From: Isochrysis galbana
Lineage: Eukaryota; Haptophyta; Isochrysidales; Isochrysidaceae
Direction of reading: 5' to 3'
Assembly: GCA_018136815.1 (NCBI GenBank)
Contig: CM030932.1
Location: 9,129,628-9,193,627 of the forward strand
Length of the DNA: 64,000 nt
The notes beneath the pieces were generated by a model. That model made no database searches. It had not been told where the DNA came from and saw only the letters and a program-made list of their open reading frames with translations. The position numbers were made by a program, and so were the translations under genes. This document shows, piece by piece, positions 50,922 through 60,511 of the stretch (positions are counted from its first letter, which is position 1; each line of letters begins with the position of its first letter).

Positions 50922-51635
50922 ATGGCGCCCGCTCGCGCTCTGACCGCCCTCTCGCTGCTCGTCGCGGGCTGCGCAGCGCTTAGGCTGAGAGGCGCGGCAC
51001 GCCCGTACGTCCGCGCGCGCACGCACACGCCTCTCCTCTCCGACGCCCCGCCGCCCCCAGCAGGTGGCTCCCCTCCTCCTCCTCCGCCACCGCCCGACGG
51101 CTCTGCCACTGACTGGGACTCCGCCTGGCAGCAGTTCAGCTCCCAGGCGGGCGCGCAGCCAACCAAGCCTTCGGAGGCCAGGGTGGATCTATCGGACGAT
51201 CAACCGAAGGAAGGCCAGAGCGCGCAGCCCTCCACGGCCGATACATTCTGGCTCTCGTCGTCTAGCCGGCGAGCGCAGGCAGAGGATGACGATGACGGAG
51301 GTACCTTCAGGCTAGCGCCGCCTCCCCAAGAGAGGCTTGGAGAAGCCGATCGCGGGCGTGGACAGGAGGCACTGCTCTCCGCATTTGCGTCGGAGAAGGG
51401 GTTGCTTGTAGGAATGGGCATTTTGACACTTATCTTTTGTTTTTATGTTTTCATTGGGGTGACCGGAGGCATTACTGATGGATCTGATCGTTTCGTCAAC
51501 CCAGAGCCATTGGCAGAAACGGTGGCTCGCGACCCGGCGTACCAGCCCCCAGTGCGCACATGGAGTCCAACCGCACCACTCATGTACCAGGAGGAGGACC
51601 AAAGCTTTTGGTCCACAAAGGCATCCCAACGATAG
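50922..51635 (+). CDS. Plastid-type single-pass membrane protein, unknown function
   Basis: Single exon, 237 residues. MAPARALTALSLLVAGCAAL is a signal peptide, followed by RLRGAARPYVRARTHTP, an Arg/Ala transit-like region. A Pro-rich, acidic linker leads to one membrane helix (GLLVGMGILTLIFCFYVFIG, about 165-184) and a short conserved-looking end (GGITDGSDRFVNPEP). This layout is typical of proteins delivered to a complex plastid and anchored in the thylakoid or envelope. The family is not recognised. Confidence 0.75.
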   Translation: MAPARALTALSLLVAGCAALRLRGAARPYVRARTHTPLLSDAPPPPAGGSPPPPPPPPDGSATDWDSAWQQFSSQAGAQPTKPSEARVDLSDDQPKEGQSAQPSTADTFWLSSSSRRAQAEDDDDGGTFRLAPPPQERLGEADRGRGQEALLSAFASEKGLLVGMGILTLIFCFYVFIGVTGGITDGSDRFVNPEPLAETVARDPAYQPPVRTWSPTAPLMYQEEDQSFWSTKASQR

Positions 51636-52684
51636 GTCTGCTTGAGCAAATGCGGAATTGAGGGATTATTTTTATCTTGGGAGTCCACACAGTTAGGGAC
51701 GAATGGCTGCCGCCTGATTGTGCACACTGTACTTTCGGGGAACATGATGCTTTCATTCGATTGGCGATGCCTTATTTAGTTCTGACGAGAGCATGATGAT
51801 GTGCACAGCATAGCACGATTGCACGGCTTGTGGCTTTTGACGCTCATCGAGCAACATCGCCAGAGTAGCTATCTGCCAGAGTTGCTCTTAGCAAGTAGCT
51901 ATCCTGTGTAGCTACCTGAGCGGAGTGCTCCTCAGCATTGGGGATTGAGACCGTGCACGGTGCACCGCTCCTTGCGCCAAGGTTCAAATTGCAAGTTGCA
52001 TAACGCCGTCTAGGAGCTGGAAACAGGCGCTGGAACGTTGGGGATCCTGATGCCTCCTCAGGCGATCACGTGATATTGCGCGTGTGCACCAATGAGATGT
52101 ACGTATCTGTACTGAATGAATCATTCATTGATGGGAATGAATTACTCGTTCGGCATCGATCAGTGACACTAAAGCGGCAAAAGGTAGCCCGGTCACTCAC
52201 CTAGTCACTAGCCCACACAACCCACCTATGGGGAAAGCCTCTTGGCTGGGCCCCCACAAAACGGCGCCTCGAAATGCGCGCACCCCTAACTACGAGCCAA
52301 AAGGCCCGCCCCCCCCCCTCCCCCGACGCCAGACCCAAAGTAGCACACATGGGTCGACCCCCCGAAACCGAACAAAAAGGAACGAGGGTGGGGGCGGGCG
52401 AAAAGGGGAGTGCGAGGGTGGGGCGCAAGGGCGATGGCTCGGATGTGGACCGCAGTGGAAGGGATAGTGTATAGCAGCGTAGTAGTCACCTTCAAGAATA
52501 TTTTTTGCCCCCCAAATTTGAAAAGTAACGTGTGGATCTCTCCGGCGGCACACGGCCGGGCCCGCCCACTCCTCCCGCCCTCTCCCGCCCTCCCTCGCAC
52601 CACACACCACACAGGCTCGATCCCCCCCTTGCGCCACCAGCTCGCTCCACTCGCCCCGTCCCCACCAACGCGACCGCGTGCACG
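51636..52684. other. Intergenic with repeat D copy 2
   Basis: 51640-52220 has no gene. It carries two near repeats around GTAGCTATC (51866 and 51895). Repeat D copy 2 follows, and the last 180 bp are the tail side of the next minus-strand gene. Confidence 0.45.
52225..52510 (+). repeat. Dispersed repeat D, copy 2
   Basis: CACATGGGTCGACCCCCCGA then AACCGAACAAAAAGGAACGAG, CGCAAGGGCGATGGCTCG and CTTCAAGAATATTTTTTGCC match 23745-23995 in order. Confidence 0.8.
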
Positions 52685-55360
52685 CTATTTGACGGCCGCG
52701 CGTTGCTCCTTCCTTTTGATGCTGTCACTCACGGACTTGCGCGCCCGCTGCAACCGTTTCTTCAGGTCCTCGAGCTCTTTGTTCGTGAAGCTGTCTTTAT
52801 TTGCTTCGAGGAAGCGACCCATGGCCCTGGACGCGTAATGAGCTTCCTCCACCTCCTCAACGTCCAGCCCCAGCCATTCGACGTGTTGTCGTGGCCCGTC
52901 GTCGTCAAACTTCTTCAGCCGACTGATTTCGGTCTTCACCTGATCCTGCACCCATTCCACGATCTTGACATGATCTGCAGTGTGGTCCGGGTGAGGTCTC
53001 GCCCATTCCTCCAACTTGTGGGACGCCTCCATGAGGTCAGCGGCGTACGCGTGGTGGGATGGTACGAGGTATGCAGCTTGCTGATGGTCTTGGATGGCAC
53101 GTTGCATGCGTGCCACTTCATCTTTTACCGTGGCAAGAGGGGACCAGATGCGGTGAAGCACCTCGTTGTCGCTCTGTGCTCCTTTCTCGCCTGTCCGTGC
53201 GCGCTTACCGCTCGGCCGTGTGCGCTCACCGCTCGCCCGTGTGCGCTTACCGCTCGCCCGTGTGCGCTTACCGTCCGCCTGCGGCGGTGGCGCCTGCGAT
53301 GGAGCGCTCGCCGGCCGGTTGGCGCGTGTCCGGAGGGCCGGCCTAGCCGGGATAATCACATTGATCGTCTCCGGGTAAGCTTGGAGCTCGTCCGTCTCAC
53401 GGTACGGGCTTGCCCGTGTGCGCTTACCGTCCGCCTGCGGCGGTGGCGCCTGCGATGGATGGCTCGCCGGCCGGTTGACACGTGTCCGGTGGGCAGTGCT
53501 CTCCGGAAAAATCATACTGATCGTCTCCAGGTAAGCTTGGAGCTCGTCCGTCTCATGGTACCGGGGGGCCCGGTGTACCGCTTCCTGCAGCGCGTATACT
53601 TCTCTTAACGAGTAGTCGGCGGGGGCAGGGGGCGCTCCATCGTTGACAAATCTCGGTGTTTGCAGCGTCCCGCAGCGTTTGTAGTGGTCGATCGCAGCTG
53701 TGTGGCTGACGTTTGCCAAGAGCCGCGACCGATTCTTGCCCTCCTCACACACCGTGACGACATTTTCCCCCGCAGTGAGCCAGTCACGAACACGCACTGC
53801 AGCTCGGATGAACTCACGCGAGCCCGCGTGGTTCCATGGATAGACGACGGAGGGGTCATTGAGTTGGATCAAGTGATCAGCCGGGACGTCTTGCACGAAC
53901 GCCGCCACCCTAATCGTACGCCTCCACGCGGGATCCTCCCGACACTTTGCCAAGAAGCCAACCCGGTCCCATGCCTGGACGGCCTTAGGGTTAGGGTCGC
54001 CCGCGCCGGACGCCGCCTCCGTTGCACCCTCGGAGTCGGAGTCGCAACCTTCGTCGGAGTCGGAATTCGCCTCCGTTTCATCGGCTGGCGCCCCGTTGTC
54101 CGGGGGCGGCGAATCCATGGGCGCGTCCGCCTCGCTGACAGTCCACGCGCGCTCCTCGCGCGTCCCCCCAGCATCCTCTTGGCCGGTGGGCTCGTCGAGC
54201 GCCGCCGCGCCGCAGGCCGGCGCGTGATGCGACAAGTCGCCTGTGCCGGGTGTCGCCTCCGTTCCGTCGCCTCGCGCCTCGGAGTTCGACGCCGGCGGAG
54301 CCATAGGCTCGTCCGCCGCGCCGGCGGGCTGCGCGCCACTTTCCCGTTCATCGCGCGTCATGACAGCGTCAACATGGCCGGTGCACTCGCCGAGCGGGGC
54401 ATCGCCGCATGGCTGCGCGTCCGGCGACAGGTTGTCCGCGCCGGGCGTCGCCTCCTCGGATTTCGAAGCCGGCGGAGTCATGGGCTCGCTCACCGCGCGG
54501 GCAGGGCGCGCGCCCCCTTCCTGCTCATCGAGCGTTTTCACAGCGTCCTCCCAGCCGGTACCACCGGCGAGCGCCACGTCGCCGTGTGACGTCATCGCAG
54601 GGGCATCGGCGTCGTTCGCGTCTGCCGTCTTCGAGTCCCAAGGCGCACCCGACACCTCGTCACGAAACACCGTCGCGTCTGTCCCTTGCTCGCCAACGGA
54701 ACCGCGGAGGCCGCCCTTGGCCTGTGCAGACCCGTCCGGTCGGTTCGCCCGCTTGGGCTCGGCGGTCAACAGACCATCGTTCGCCGGCCGCGTCGACACG
54801 CCATCGTTCGGGCACGTCGCCGAGGGGGCTGGTGCATACTCTCGCAGCCAAGCCCATGCCCCGTCAAGCGAGAGCAATAAGACCTGCGCTTCGTCCTTGC
54901 AAAAGCCCGCCGCGAGGGCGCCCATCTCTGGTTCAATATGCCGCATCGAACCCCTAAGCTTGTTCTCCATCTGTTTGCGAATCTCGTCGTCGGTGGCGTT
55001 GCCTACCCATACTCGTCGCCGCATCTTAAATCTCTCCATCGACTCGTAGTGATTGTACAAGTCTATGTGGGATTCAATGGCAAGCTCCGCTTCGCGGCAC
55101 AGGCCTTGCAGTGTTAGTGCGGTCAACGCCAGCTGCGAGGCGAACTTATAGCATGACGCGTCTTCTTGCAACGCTGCCACACGTTCCTTGAACGACTTGA
55201 ACAGGTGAGCTCGAAGCAATTCCAGCGAAGCGAATCTGAGTCTCATCTCTACGACGGTGGGATTGAGGACGGCGCCGAATGGAGCTCGATCGGCGCTGGA
55301 GGGGGGCGGAGTGTGTGTCGGCGACGCGTCAGTCGCCGAGTCGTCGTTTGGTGATGCCAT
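52685..55360 (-). CDS. Large intronless orphan with CX5R phosphatase-like motif and internal repeats
   Basis: A single frame from ATG 55360 encodes 891 residues. An N-terminal helical domain (about 35-175; RLRFASLELLRAHLFKSFKE, MRRRVWVGNATDDEIRKQME) is followed by an acidic, Pro-rich region of three or four degenerate 55-60-residue repeats (DERESGAQPAGAADEPMAPP). A folded domain at about 460-600 contains VVTVCEEGKNRSRLLANVSH. CEEGKNR fits the CX5R loop of protein tyrosine/dual-specificity phosphatases, though the usual His before Cys is Val. Next come two copies of a 47-residue repeat (ETDELQAY and RPAS-PSQAPPPQADGKRTR), GKRTRAS heptads, and a coiled-coil C-terminus (LEDLKKRLQRARKSVSDSIK). 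The lack of introns and orphan status resemble the 38-43 kb cluster; a viral or transferred origin is possible but unproven. Confidence 0.75.
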   Translation of the reverse strand: MASPNDDSATDASPTHTPPPSSADRAPFGAVLNPTVVEMRLRFASLELLRAHLFKSFKERVAALQEDASCYKFASQLALTALTLQGLCREAELAIESHIDLYNHYESMERFKMRRRVWVGNATDDEIRKQMENKLRGSMRHIEPEMGALAAGFCKDEAQVLLLSLDGAWAWLREYAPAPSATCPNDGVSTRPANDGLLTAEPKRANRPDGSAQAKGGLRGSVGEQGTDATVFRDEVSGAPWDSKTADANDADAPAMTSHGDVALAGGTGWEDAVKTLDEQEGGARPARAVSEPMTPPASKSEEATPGADNLSPDAQPCGDAPLGECTGHVDAVMTRDERESGAQPAGAADEPMAPPASNSEARGDGTEATPGTGDLSHHAPACGAAALDEPTGQEDAGGTREERAWTVSEADAPMDSPPPDNGAPADETEANSDSDEGCDSDSEGATEAASGAGDPNPKAVQAWDRVGFLAKCREDPAWRRTIRVAAFVQDVPADHLIQLNDPSVVYPWNHAGSREFIRAAVRVRDWLTAGENVVTVCEEGKNRSRLLANVSHTAAIDHYKRCGTLQTPRFVNDGAPPAPADYSLREVYALQEAVHRAPRYHETDELQAYLETISMIFPESTAHRTRVNRPASHPSQAPPPQADGKRTRASPYRETDELQAYPETINVIIPARPALRTRANRPASAPSQAPPPQADGKRTRASGKRTRASGERTRPSGKRARTGEKGAQSDNEVLHRIWSPLATVKDEVARMQRAIQDHQQAAYLVPSHHAYAADLMEASHKLEEWARPHPDHTADHVKIVEWVQDQVKTEISRLKKFDDDGPRQHVEWLGLDVEEVEEAHYASRAMGRFLEANKDSFTNKELEDLKKRLQRARKSVSDSIKRKEQRAAVK

Positions 55361-55504
55361 AGGGGGAGGGTGGCGGGTGGCGAGTGGGGCGTGCGGGGGT
55401 GTACGGGGTCGCGTCTGTCACGTTGATCTGTCGCTCCAGTCGGAAGGCGCGCGGGGGCGCAGGAAGACAAGGTCGAGGGAGCGGAGCGGAAGAGCAGGGA
55501 GCGG

Positions 55505-55710
55505 AAGAGCAGGGGGCGGGCGGCAGAGGGCGGCAGAGGGCGGCAGAGGGCGGCAGAGGGGCGGCAGAGGGCGGCAGAGGGGCGGCAGAAGGCGGCAGAG
55601 GGGCGGCGGAGGGGCGGCAGAGGGCGGCGGAGGGGCGGCGGAGGGGCGGCGGAGGGGCGGCAGAGGCGCGGCAGAGGCGCAGCAGAGGGGCGGCAGAGGG
55701 GCGGCCAACT
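55505..55710. repeat. GGGGCGGCAGA-type tandem repeat upstream of the orphan gene
   Basis: About 200 bp of 10-11-bp units (GGGCGGCAGA / GGGGCGGCGGA), ending near 55708. It lies 150 bp upstream of the start codon of the 891-residue orphan. Confidence 0.93.
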
Positions 55711-56591
55711 TAGGGGTTGTTGATTGAGAAGGGGGTTTGGGAAGGGGAGGGCTCCGCCCCGTGGGATCCCCTCTATCACGTGAATATCCTACCTCTTACT
55801 GTAGTATTACTTGGACGGATGGCCCCCCGAGGGGGTGGATGGCAGAGGGCGGGGCGGCAGGAGAAGGCACATCGGACGCGACCACCCTCTTTTCCACGGT
55901 CACGCCGGGGGGGGGGGGGGGGGGGAGGAGCTCTGTTGGGGGGAGCGTGTGGGAGTAGGTAAAAGTACCGTTCGGCAGAACCACGTATCGAGTCCTTGCT
56001 TTCCATTGTGCTTTGCCTCGCGTCGAGGTGGTTGAGGATCCATTTTCGCTGCGAGGGATTTCGTGTGATTGTGCCCAGTCCAGGAGCAGGAGAAGACCTA
56101 CTACCTCCGTTCCAAAACTGAGATGCCTCGCACGCTTTGGGTTGAATGGAATAATAATAATCTAACTGAGCATTAGTACCACTACTCTCACTAGCCCGGT
56201 ACTAACACGACAACCCTCAGCGCACCTGCCCGTACACCTTGGCGCGTGTTGTTGCCACAGATACATACACCTATGCACCCCTCCACATCTCCCCCCTCGC
56301 AGCAAGCCCCCGGCTCCCATTCTAACTCCCCACAAGTTAAAATGAGGGAAAACCCATTGAGGCGGACCGAACGACGCCGGCCGACTCTCCGGGAAAAAGC
56401 ACCGGGGGGGGGGAGGAACCTCTCGTCAAAAAAGGAGAACGGCCCTTCCAGCTCGCGCCGTGAGTAGTTCTCGAGAAATAAACGACTGCGAGTCGAGTAG
56501 CCTGTGCCACCTTCAGGATACTCTCCTCGAGCTTGAGCCGCTCCCTTCTCTCTCCCGCCTGTCGCCGGCCGCCTCCTACCCGTTTGCTTAC
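55711..56591. other. Intergenic, no supported gene
   Basis: Has a poly-G run at 55906-55926 and an AT-richer centre (56140-56170). Open stretches on both strands are low complexity or unrecognised (for example YRVLAFHCALPRVEVVEDPF from about 55992, too short to call). Confidence 0.4.
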
Positions 56592-56928
56592 GCAAACGGG
56601 GCCTGTTTCTAACCGCACTCCATCGGGGGGGGTGCAAAACCCCCCCTCTCCCTCTCTCCACTCTCTCCCTTCGTCGTCCCTGCGGCGCGTCGCCATGCGG
56701 CGCGCCCTGGCCTGCTCTCAGGGGCCCTTTGGGGGCTCCCAGGGGGCCAGCAAGGGCAGCTCAGGGGGCAGTGGAGGCTGGGGCTCAGCCCCTGGCCCCC
56801 CCTGCCTCTCCCACGCTCGCCTCGCTGGCCATGGGAGCCGCCCAGGAACACCTGTATGCCTGGCGACCAGGGACAGAGGGGGAGTCAGCTCGAGGGCAGG
56901 CCCAGCGCGGGCGTGGGAGTGCGGCTCT
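56592..56928 (+). repeat. Dispersed repeat A, copy 2
   Basis: Nearly identical to 10191-10529 over about 337 bp (GCGCGTCGCCATGCGGCGCG, TGGGGCTCAGCCCCTGGCCC), same orientation; differences are confined to a few bases and homopolymer lengths. Confidence 0.88.
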
Positions 56929-57126
56929 TGGCAAACGCCAGACTTTCGAGAATTTTTTTGTGAAATTTGGGGTTGGGCTCAAAATCACGCCTGTCGCATT
57001 CGCGAATCGACACTCTGACGAATTGGGATGGCCCATAGGGCCTGAGGGCAATGAGGAAGGAGGCAGACCGGCGGCAGGCGCGGCGGAGGAGACGACTTCG
57101 GAGACGCTGACGGGCTGAGGCCCGTC

Positions 57127-57245
57127 AGCAGAGGAAGGCGGGCAGGCGGGCTTGAGCGAGGGCGAGGACGGCGGCGCCCTCGCCTCTCGCCTCTCGCTCG
57201 ATGTCGCTCTCGCCGCCGTCCTCGCCCTCGCTCAAGCCCGCCCCA
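57127..57245. repeat. Inverted duplication of a retroelement gag start
   Basis: GCGGGCTTGAGCGAGGGCGA (57147) and TCGCCCTCGCTCAAGCCCGC (57221) are exact reverse complements, flanking CTCGCTCGATGTCGCTC. Each side is the beginning of the gag-like ORF seen at 58370, arranged head to head. Confidence 0.85.
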
Positions 57246-57279
57246 CCACGGCATCGAATAATCAGTCGCCAGCCGTCGC

Positions 57280-57550
57280 CGCCTCTCGTTCTCGTACCAC
57301 CACGGCATCCAGTCTGCAAGCTGACGAACGATCGTCCAGGATGTCCTCTACGACCAGGGATTCTATCAACCTCTCCTACCTCGACGTCGGTACACCTAAC
57401 GCCGAGGCGCTCAAAGAGGCACAGGCCGAGGACCCCGACTGCCACGACCTCATCCGCTTTCTCTCTTCCGCTCCTCATAACCCCGACCTCGACCATCGTC
57501 GCTTGCGTTGGCTTAGTCGCGAATCTTCTCGATGCCTGTTGCGATCTGGG
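57280..57550 (+). pseudogene. Ty3/gypsy-like pol fragment upstream of integrase
   Basis: Plus-strand frame with MSSTTRDSINLSYLDVGTPN, AEALKEAQAEDPDCHDLIRF and LRWLSRESSRCLLRSGGD. The 'qaeDPdchdLirfL ... LLR' pattern resembles the segment between RNase H and the zinc-binding part of integrase in Ty3/gypsy polyproteins. It is cut off by the foldback element at 57551. Confidence 0.5.
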
Positions 57551-57911
57551 GGAGATAGCGAATTAAACCTTTTGCGAGGCGCCTGGGAGGAAGAAAGGTG
57601 GGGAAACTTCCCTTCTCTTCGAGAGAAAGAGAGAGGGCGCTCCACAACCCTAGATCCTAGGCGTCCACGCGAAGTTTTTGACCGAGAACGAGAACGAGAG
57701 AATTATAACGATAAATACCGAACGAAGAGGAGAGAGAAGCCTAACGAGCGTCGATTCGCATTCTCTCGTTCTCGGTCAAAAGCTTCGCTTGGATGCATGG
57801 GATCGTGGGTTGTGGAGCGCCCTCTCTCTTTCTCTCGAAAGAGAAGGAAGTTTCCCCACCCTTCTTCCTCCTAGGCGCCTCGCAAGTAGTAGGTTTAATT
57901 CGCTATCTTCT
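57551..57911. mobile_element. 361-bp foldback (hairpin) element
   Basis: Two arms of about 150 bp are inverted copies of each other. GATAGCGAATTAAACC, GCGAGGCGCC, GTGGGGAAACTTCC, GAGAAAGAGAGAGGGCGCTC and CACAACCC on the left recur in reverse complement on the right; a loop of about 50 bp contains GATAAATACCGAACG. Flanking direct repeats are not obvious. Transcription would give a long double-stranded RNA hairpin. Confidence 0.88.
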
Positions 57912-58144
57912 CCGCGTTTCTCTATCTACTTCAGTGATTGCAATCAGGTTTAATTTGCAATCTCTTCGCATCTCCCCCTTAGGCCCACCGCATCTCTCTC
58001 GTCTTATTCGGTAAGTCTCTTGGAATCCTGCGCGGCAGGATTGCCCCTCGTTCCTCGTTTCCGTTATGGTGCGATTCCCCTTCCAGACGGGATCGCCGAC
58101 AGATCGCCTTCTGATCGTCGTCCGTCGTTGTCTGATCGGAGTGT

Positions 58145-58510
58145 TTGGGTTTGATTTCAGTCGAGTTATGTGAGAAAGTCGTGGGGCGAGAGTCGGGGTG
58201 TTTTCCTGGGTGTCTCTGTCCGTCGTCCTATCGTCAGTCGTCATCCGCCGTCGCTCTCGCTCTCGTCGCTCTCGCTCTCGTAACACTCATACCCTACAAT
58301 CCCTCCTCGCCTCGCCAGCCCCTGCCCCCACAGCCCTCCTCACACTCACCCTCGCCTCTCGCCGCTCGCTCGATGTCGCTCTCGCCGCCGTCCTCGCCCT
58401 CGCTCAAGCCCGCCTGCCCGCCTTCCTCTGCTGACAGGCCTCAGCCCGTCAGCGCCAAGCAGCTTCTACAGGCTTCTTTCGCCTACTCGGAATATGAGCA
58501 TATGCTCTAG
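58145..58510 (+). pseudogene. Retroelement leader and truncated gag start, plus-strand copy
   Basis: A TCGTTCTCGC-type leader precedes ATG 58372, with MSLSPPSSPSLKPACPPSSA then DRPQPVSAKQLLQASFAYSE and a stop at 58510. The leader and MS-x-PSS-SPSPKP-PPSSA start match the minus-strand copy at 62773-63330. Confidence 0.6.
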
Positions 58511-58777
58511 CTCTGGACTGATCACCCAGGCATGGAGATCAAGGGAGTAGTAAGCACGTGTCGATGAAGACCAAGGAAGTAGCGAGCACCTTGCTTGCGA
58601 AAGTACACCCTCAAGAACCTCAAGCGTCTAGACTCTGTAAGTCTAACACCTCTGTAAGCTTCTAGACTTTTTAAGTCTACCAGCTACTCCATGGCTAAGC
58701 TACGAAAAGCTATAGGTAAAGTGCACGCCGCTGTGCTCGCGTTGAGACGCTATTCGCCGATGAATCTTATAAAAAAA
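58511..58777. other. Short unassigned stretch
   Basis: No gene. Contains a near-duplicate TCTAGACTCTGTAAGTCTA / TCTAGACTTTTTAAGTCTA pair at 58627 and 58661, both partly palindromic. Confidence 0.4.
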
Positions 58778-58889
58778 ACCTTTTAATATTCTCGCCTCGC
58801 TCGTGGCACTGGAAGACGCTCACGAAGCCTCGCCCTTTTTCTACCCACTCCCCCACTCCCTGCCTTGCGGCAACTCCCCTCGTGCTCTA
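58778..58889 (+). repeat. Dispersed repeat F, copy 2
   Basis: CCTTTTAATATTCTCGCCTC and GCCTTGCGGCAACTCCCCTC shared with 58-kb-distant copy 18058-18170 in the same orientation. Confidence 0.75.
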
Positions 58890-59109
58890 CTTAGGGGCCC
58901 GGGTCGTGCGGGGGTTTCGAGCTAGGCGGGGTGCACCTGTCCCCATCGGTAGGTTCTCTCCTTCCTCCTATTTTGATGGGTGGCCTGTCTATACAGTAGT
59001 TGTTGCCGGGCGTCTTCATATTATTGCGTACGAGCGTTCGCTCAGCGTGTCCGTGGTCATGGACGGTCGTCCATCCGAGCTGTCGGTTTGAGCGGGGTGA
59101 CGCGTCGCT

Positions 59110-59331
59110 TCATGCGAGTCTCTCGGCCAAGCCGAGAGCTTTCGCTACGAGGCCGAATTCCTCGCTGAGGTGTAGCCTGCCTTTCTCGTCTTCGACAAAT
59201 ATAGGGGTGCTGAGTTCTGTCGTTTTTTTGATCTTCGGTTTTCTGCCCTGGCCGATGAATCTTATAGGATCTTCACTAACTAAGCATGGACGAATCCCTT
59301 TCGCGCCTTTTATGTGTGCAATTCTTCTCTA
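59110..59331 (-). pseudogene. Coding remnant without a start, unknown mobile-element protein
   Basis: Minus-strand frame, open from a stop near 59333 to TGA at 59110: AHIKGAKGIRPCLVSEDPIR, FIGQGRKPKIKKTTELSTPI, FVEDEKGRLHLSEEFGLVAK and ALGLAERLA. It has clear protein character (charged/hydrophobic alternation) but no Met and no recognised family. Repeat B begins 30 bp upstream, so an insertion there probably removed its 5' part. Confidence 0.45.
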
Positions 59332-59363
59332 GGACGACGAGTTCTCTTCTTTCTGGCCAATTC

Positions 59364-59940
59364 AACTAAGTTTATACTTAGTTCGCCCATGGGGGGGCAC
59401 GAGCCCCCCCCCCTCTCCACTCCTCCCCTGCCATGGGGGAGGAACCACCCACTCTTCTGGCACGCCTGATGGCTTGCCAGGAGCACACAGTCCTGCTGAC
59501 CCATTCCTCTCCCCACAGGCCCGCTTGACTCGCCCGCCCTGGCCCGTCGTGGCCTGCCCATCCCTCTGACCAGCCCCTCCTCCCCCTGGGCCCCCCTGAT
59601 CAGGACCCCCCAGCCAGCTCCAGTCGACTGGCAGGGGCTCGAGAGCCAGCGAGGGAGAGGCAGGAGGGGCCAGGGCCATGCCCCAGCCTCACCTGCCCCC
59701 TGAGCTGCGCTCCCAGGCCCCTGCCGGCCTCCTGGGGACCTGAAGAGGGGCCGCAGGCGCGCGCCATGGGCCCCCGCCGCAGGGAAGAGAGGAGGAAAAG
59801 GGAAGAGGGAGGGGAGGGGGGAGCGGCAGCTCTCCCCTCCGGTGTTTACGTGTCTTCTCGCCCCGTTTGGGTAAGAGAAGACGGGGGCGCCAGAGCCAGG
59901 AGGAGGGAAGGGCCGCGGCTCGCCGCGGCGCCGCGGCCAC
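59364..59940 (+). repeat. Dispersed repeat B, copy 5 (longest)
   Basis: Begins CAACTAAGTTTATACTTAGT and carries both the segments found in the 49427 copy (GCCATGGGGGAGGAACCACC, CCTGATGGCTTGCCAGGAG) and those in the 23147 copy (CCTGGGGACCTGAAGAGGGG, GTCTTCTCGCCCCGTTTGGG). It is therefore the best template for the full-length repeat of about 575 bp. Confidence 0.88.
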
Positions 59941-60511
59941 TCGCTTCGGCGAGGAGAGATTAGCGCTCCTGGGCCCCTATTCACGAGTGCCCCCCCCCCC
60001 CCCCCTGCGTTGTTTTTACCCGAAAGGGGTTTTCCCCCAGCGTGGACTCGAGGAGAGGACGTGCTGGGGTGCGCGGGGTCGGTGCGTGCACTAGCACTGG
60101 GGGGAGGACAAATATCGGGGGGAGGGGGCGGTGCCCCCTCCCCCCGGTAGCACCCGGACACCTGGCTCGTCAGGCATGGCGGGATTCCGGGACGGAAAAG
60201 TTGTGTCCAATTAGCTAGTGGGGTTGGCTAGGATATAACATTAATTATTTTATTTATTTCTGGCCAATTGGTTCCTTCTTTTGCTCTCTCTGTTGACCCA
60301 CCGTGGCTTTCGCTCCCGTGTTTATTACGTGTTGCCCTTGTTTATGTTAGGAAGTGGTGTGGCGTGTCTTCGTACGCACCCCATCAGCCCTCGCAGCGCT
60401 CTGCGATCGAAGCCGTACCGTGACTGACCCCTCGTACCCTTGAGCCCCTACTGCCTTGTGTGTGGTCTCTCGCTAGTAATCACCCACTAGAGAGTGACTC
60501 AATCTGTTCCT
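59941..60511. other. Intergenic, possible retroelement leader
   Basis: Poly-C run at 59989-60005, GC-rich to 60180, then T-rich sequence (60235-60360) typical of an untranslated leader before the ATG at 60512. No gene seen. Confidence 0.35.

Noticed and set aside
53660-55049. Long plus-strand ORFs over the 891-residue orphan
   Set aside because: Antisense of a GC-rich gene; no ATG context, and Arg/Ala/Ser-rich composition typical of shadows.
59364-59940. Helitron end for repeat B
   Set aside because: The terminal hairpin is suggestive, but the required CTRR end next to an A/T insertion site is not present at the terminus.
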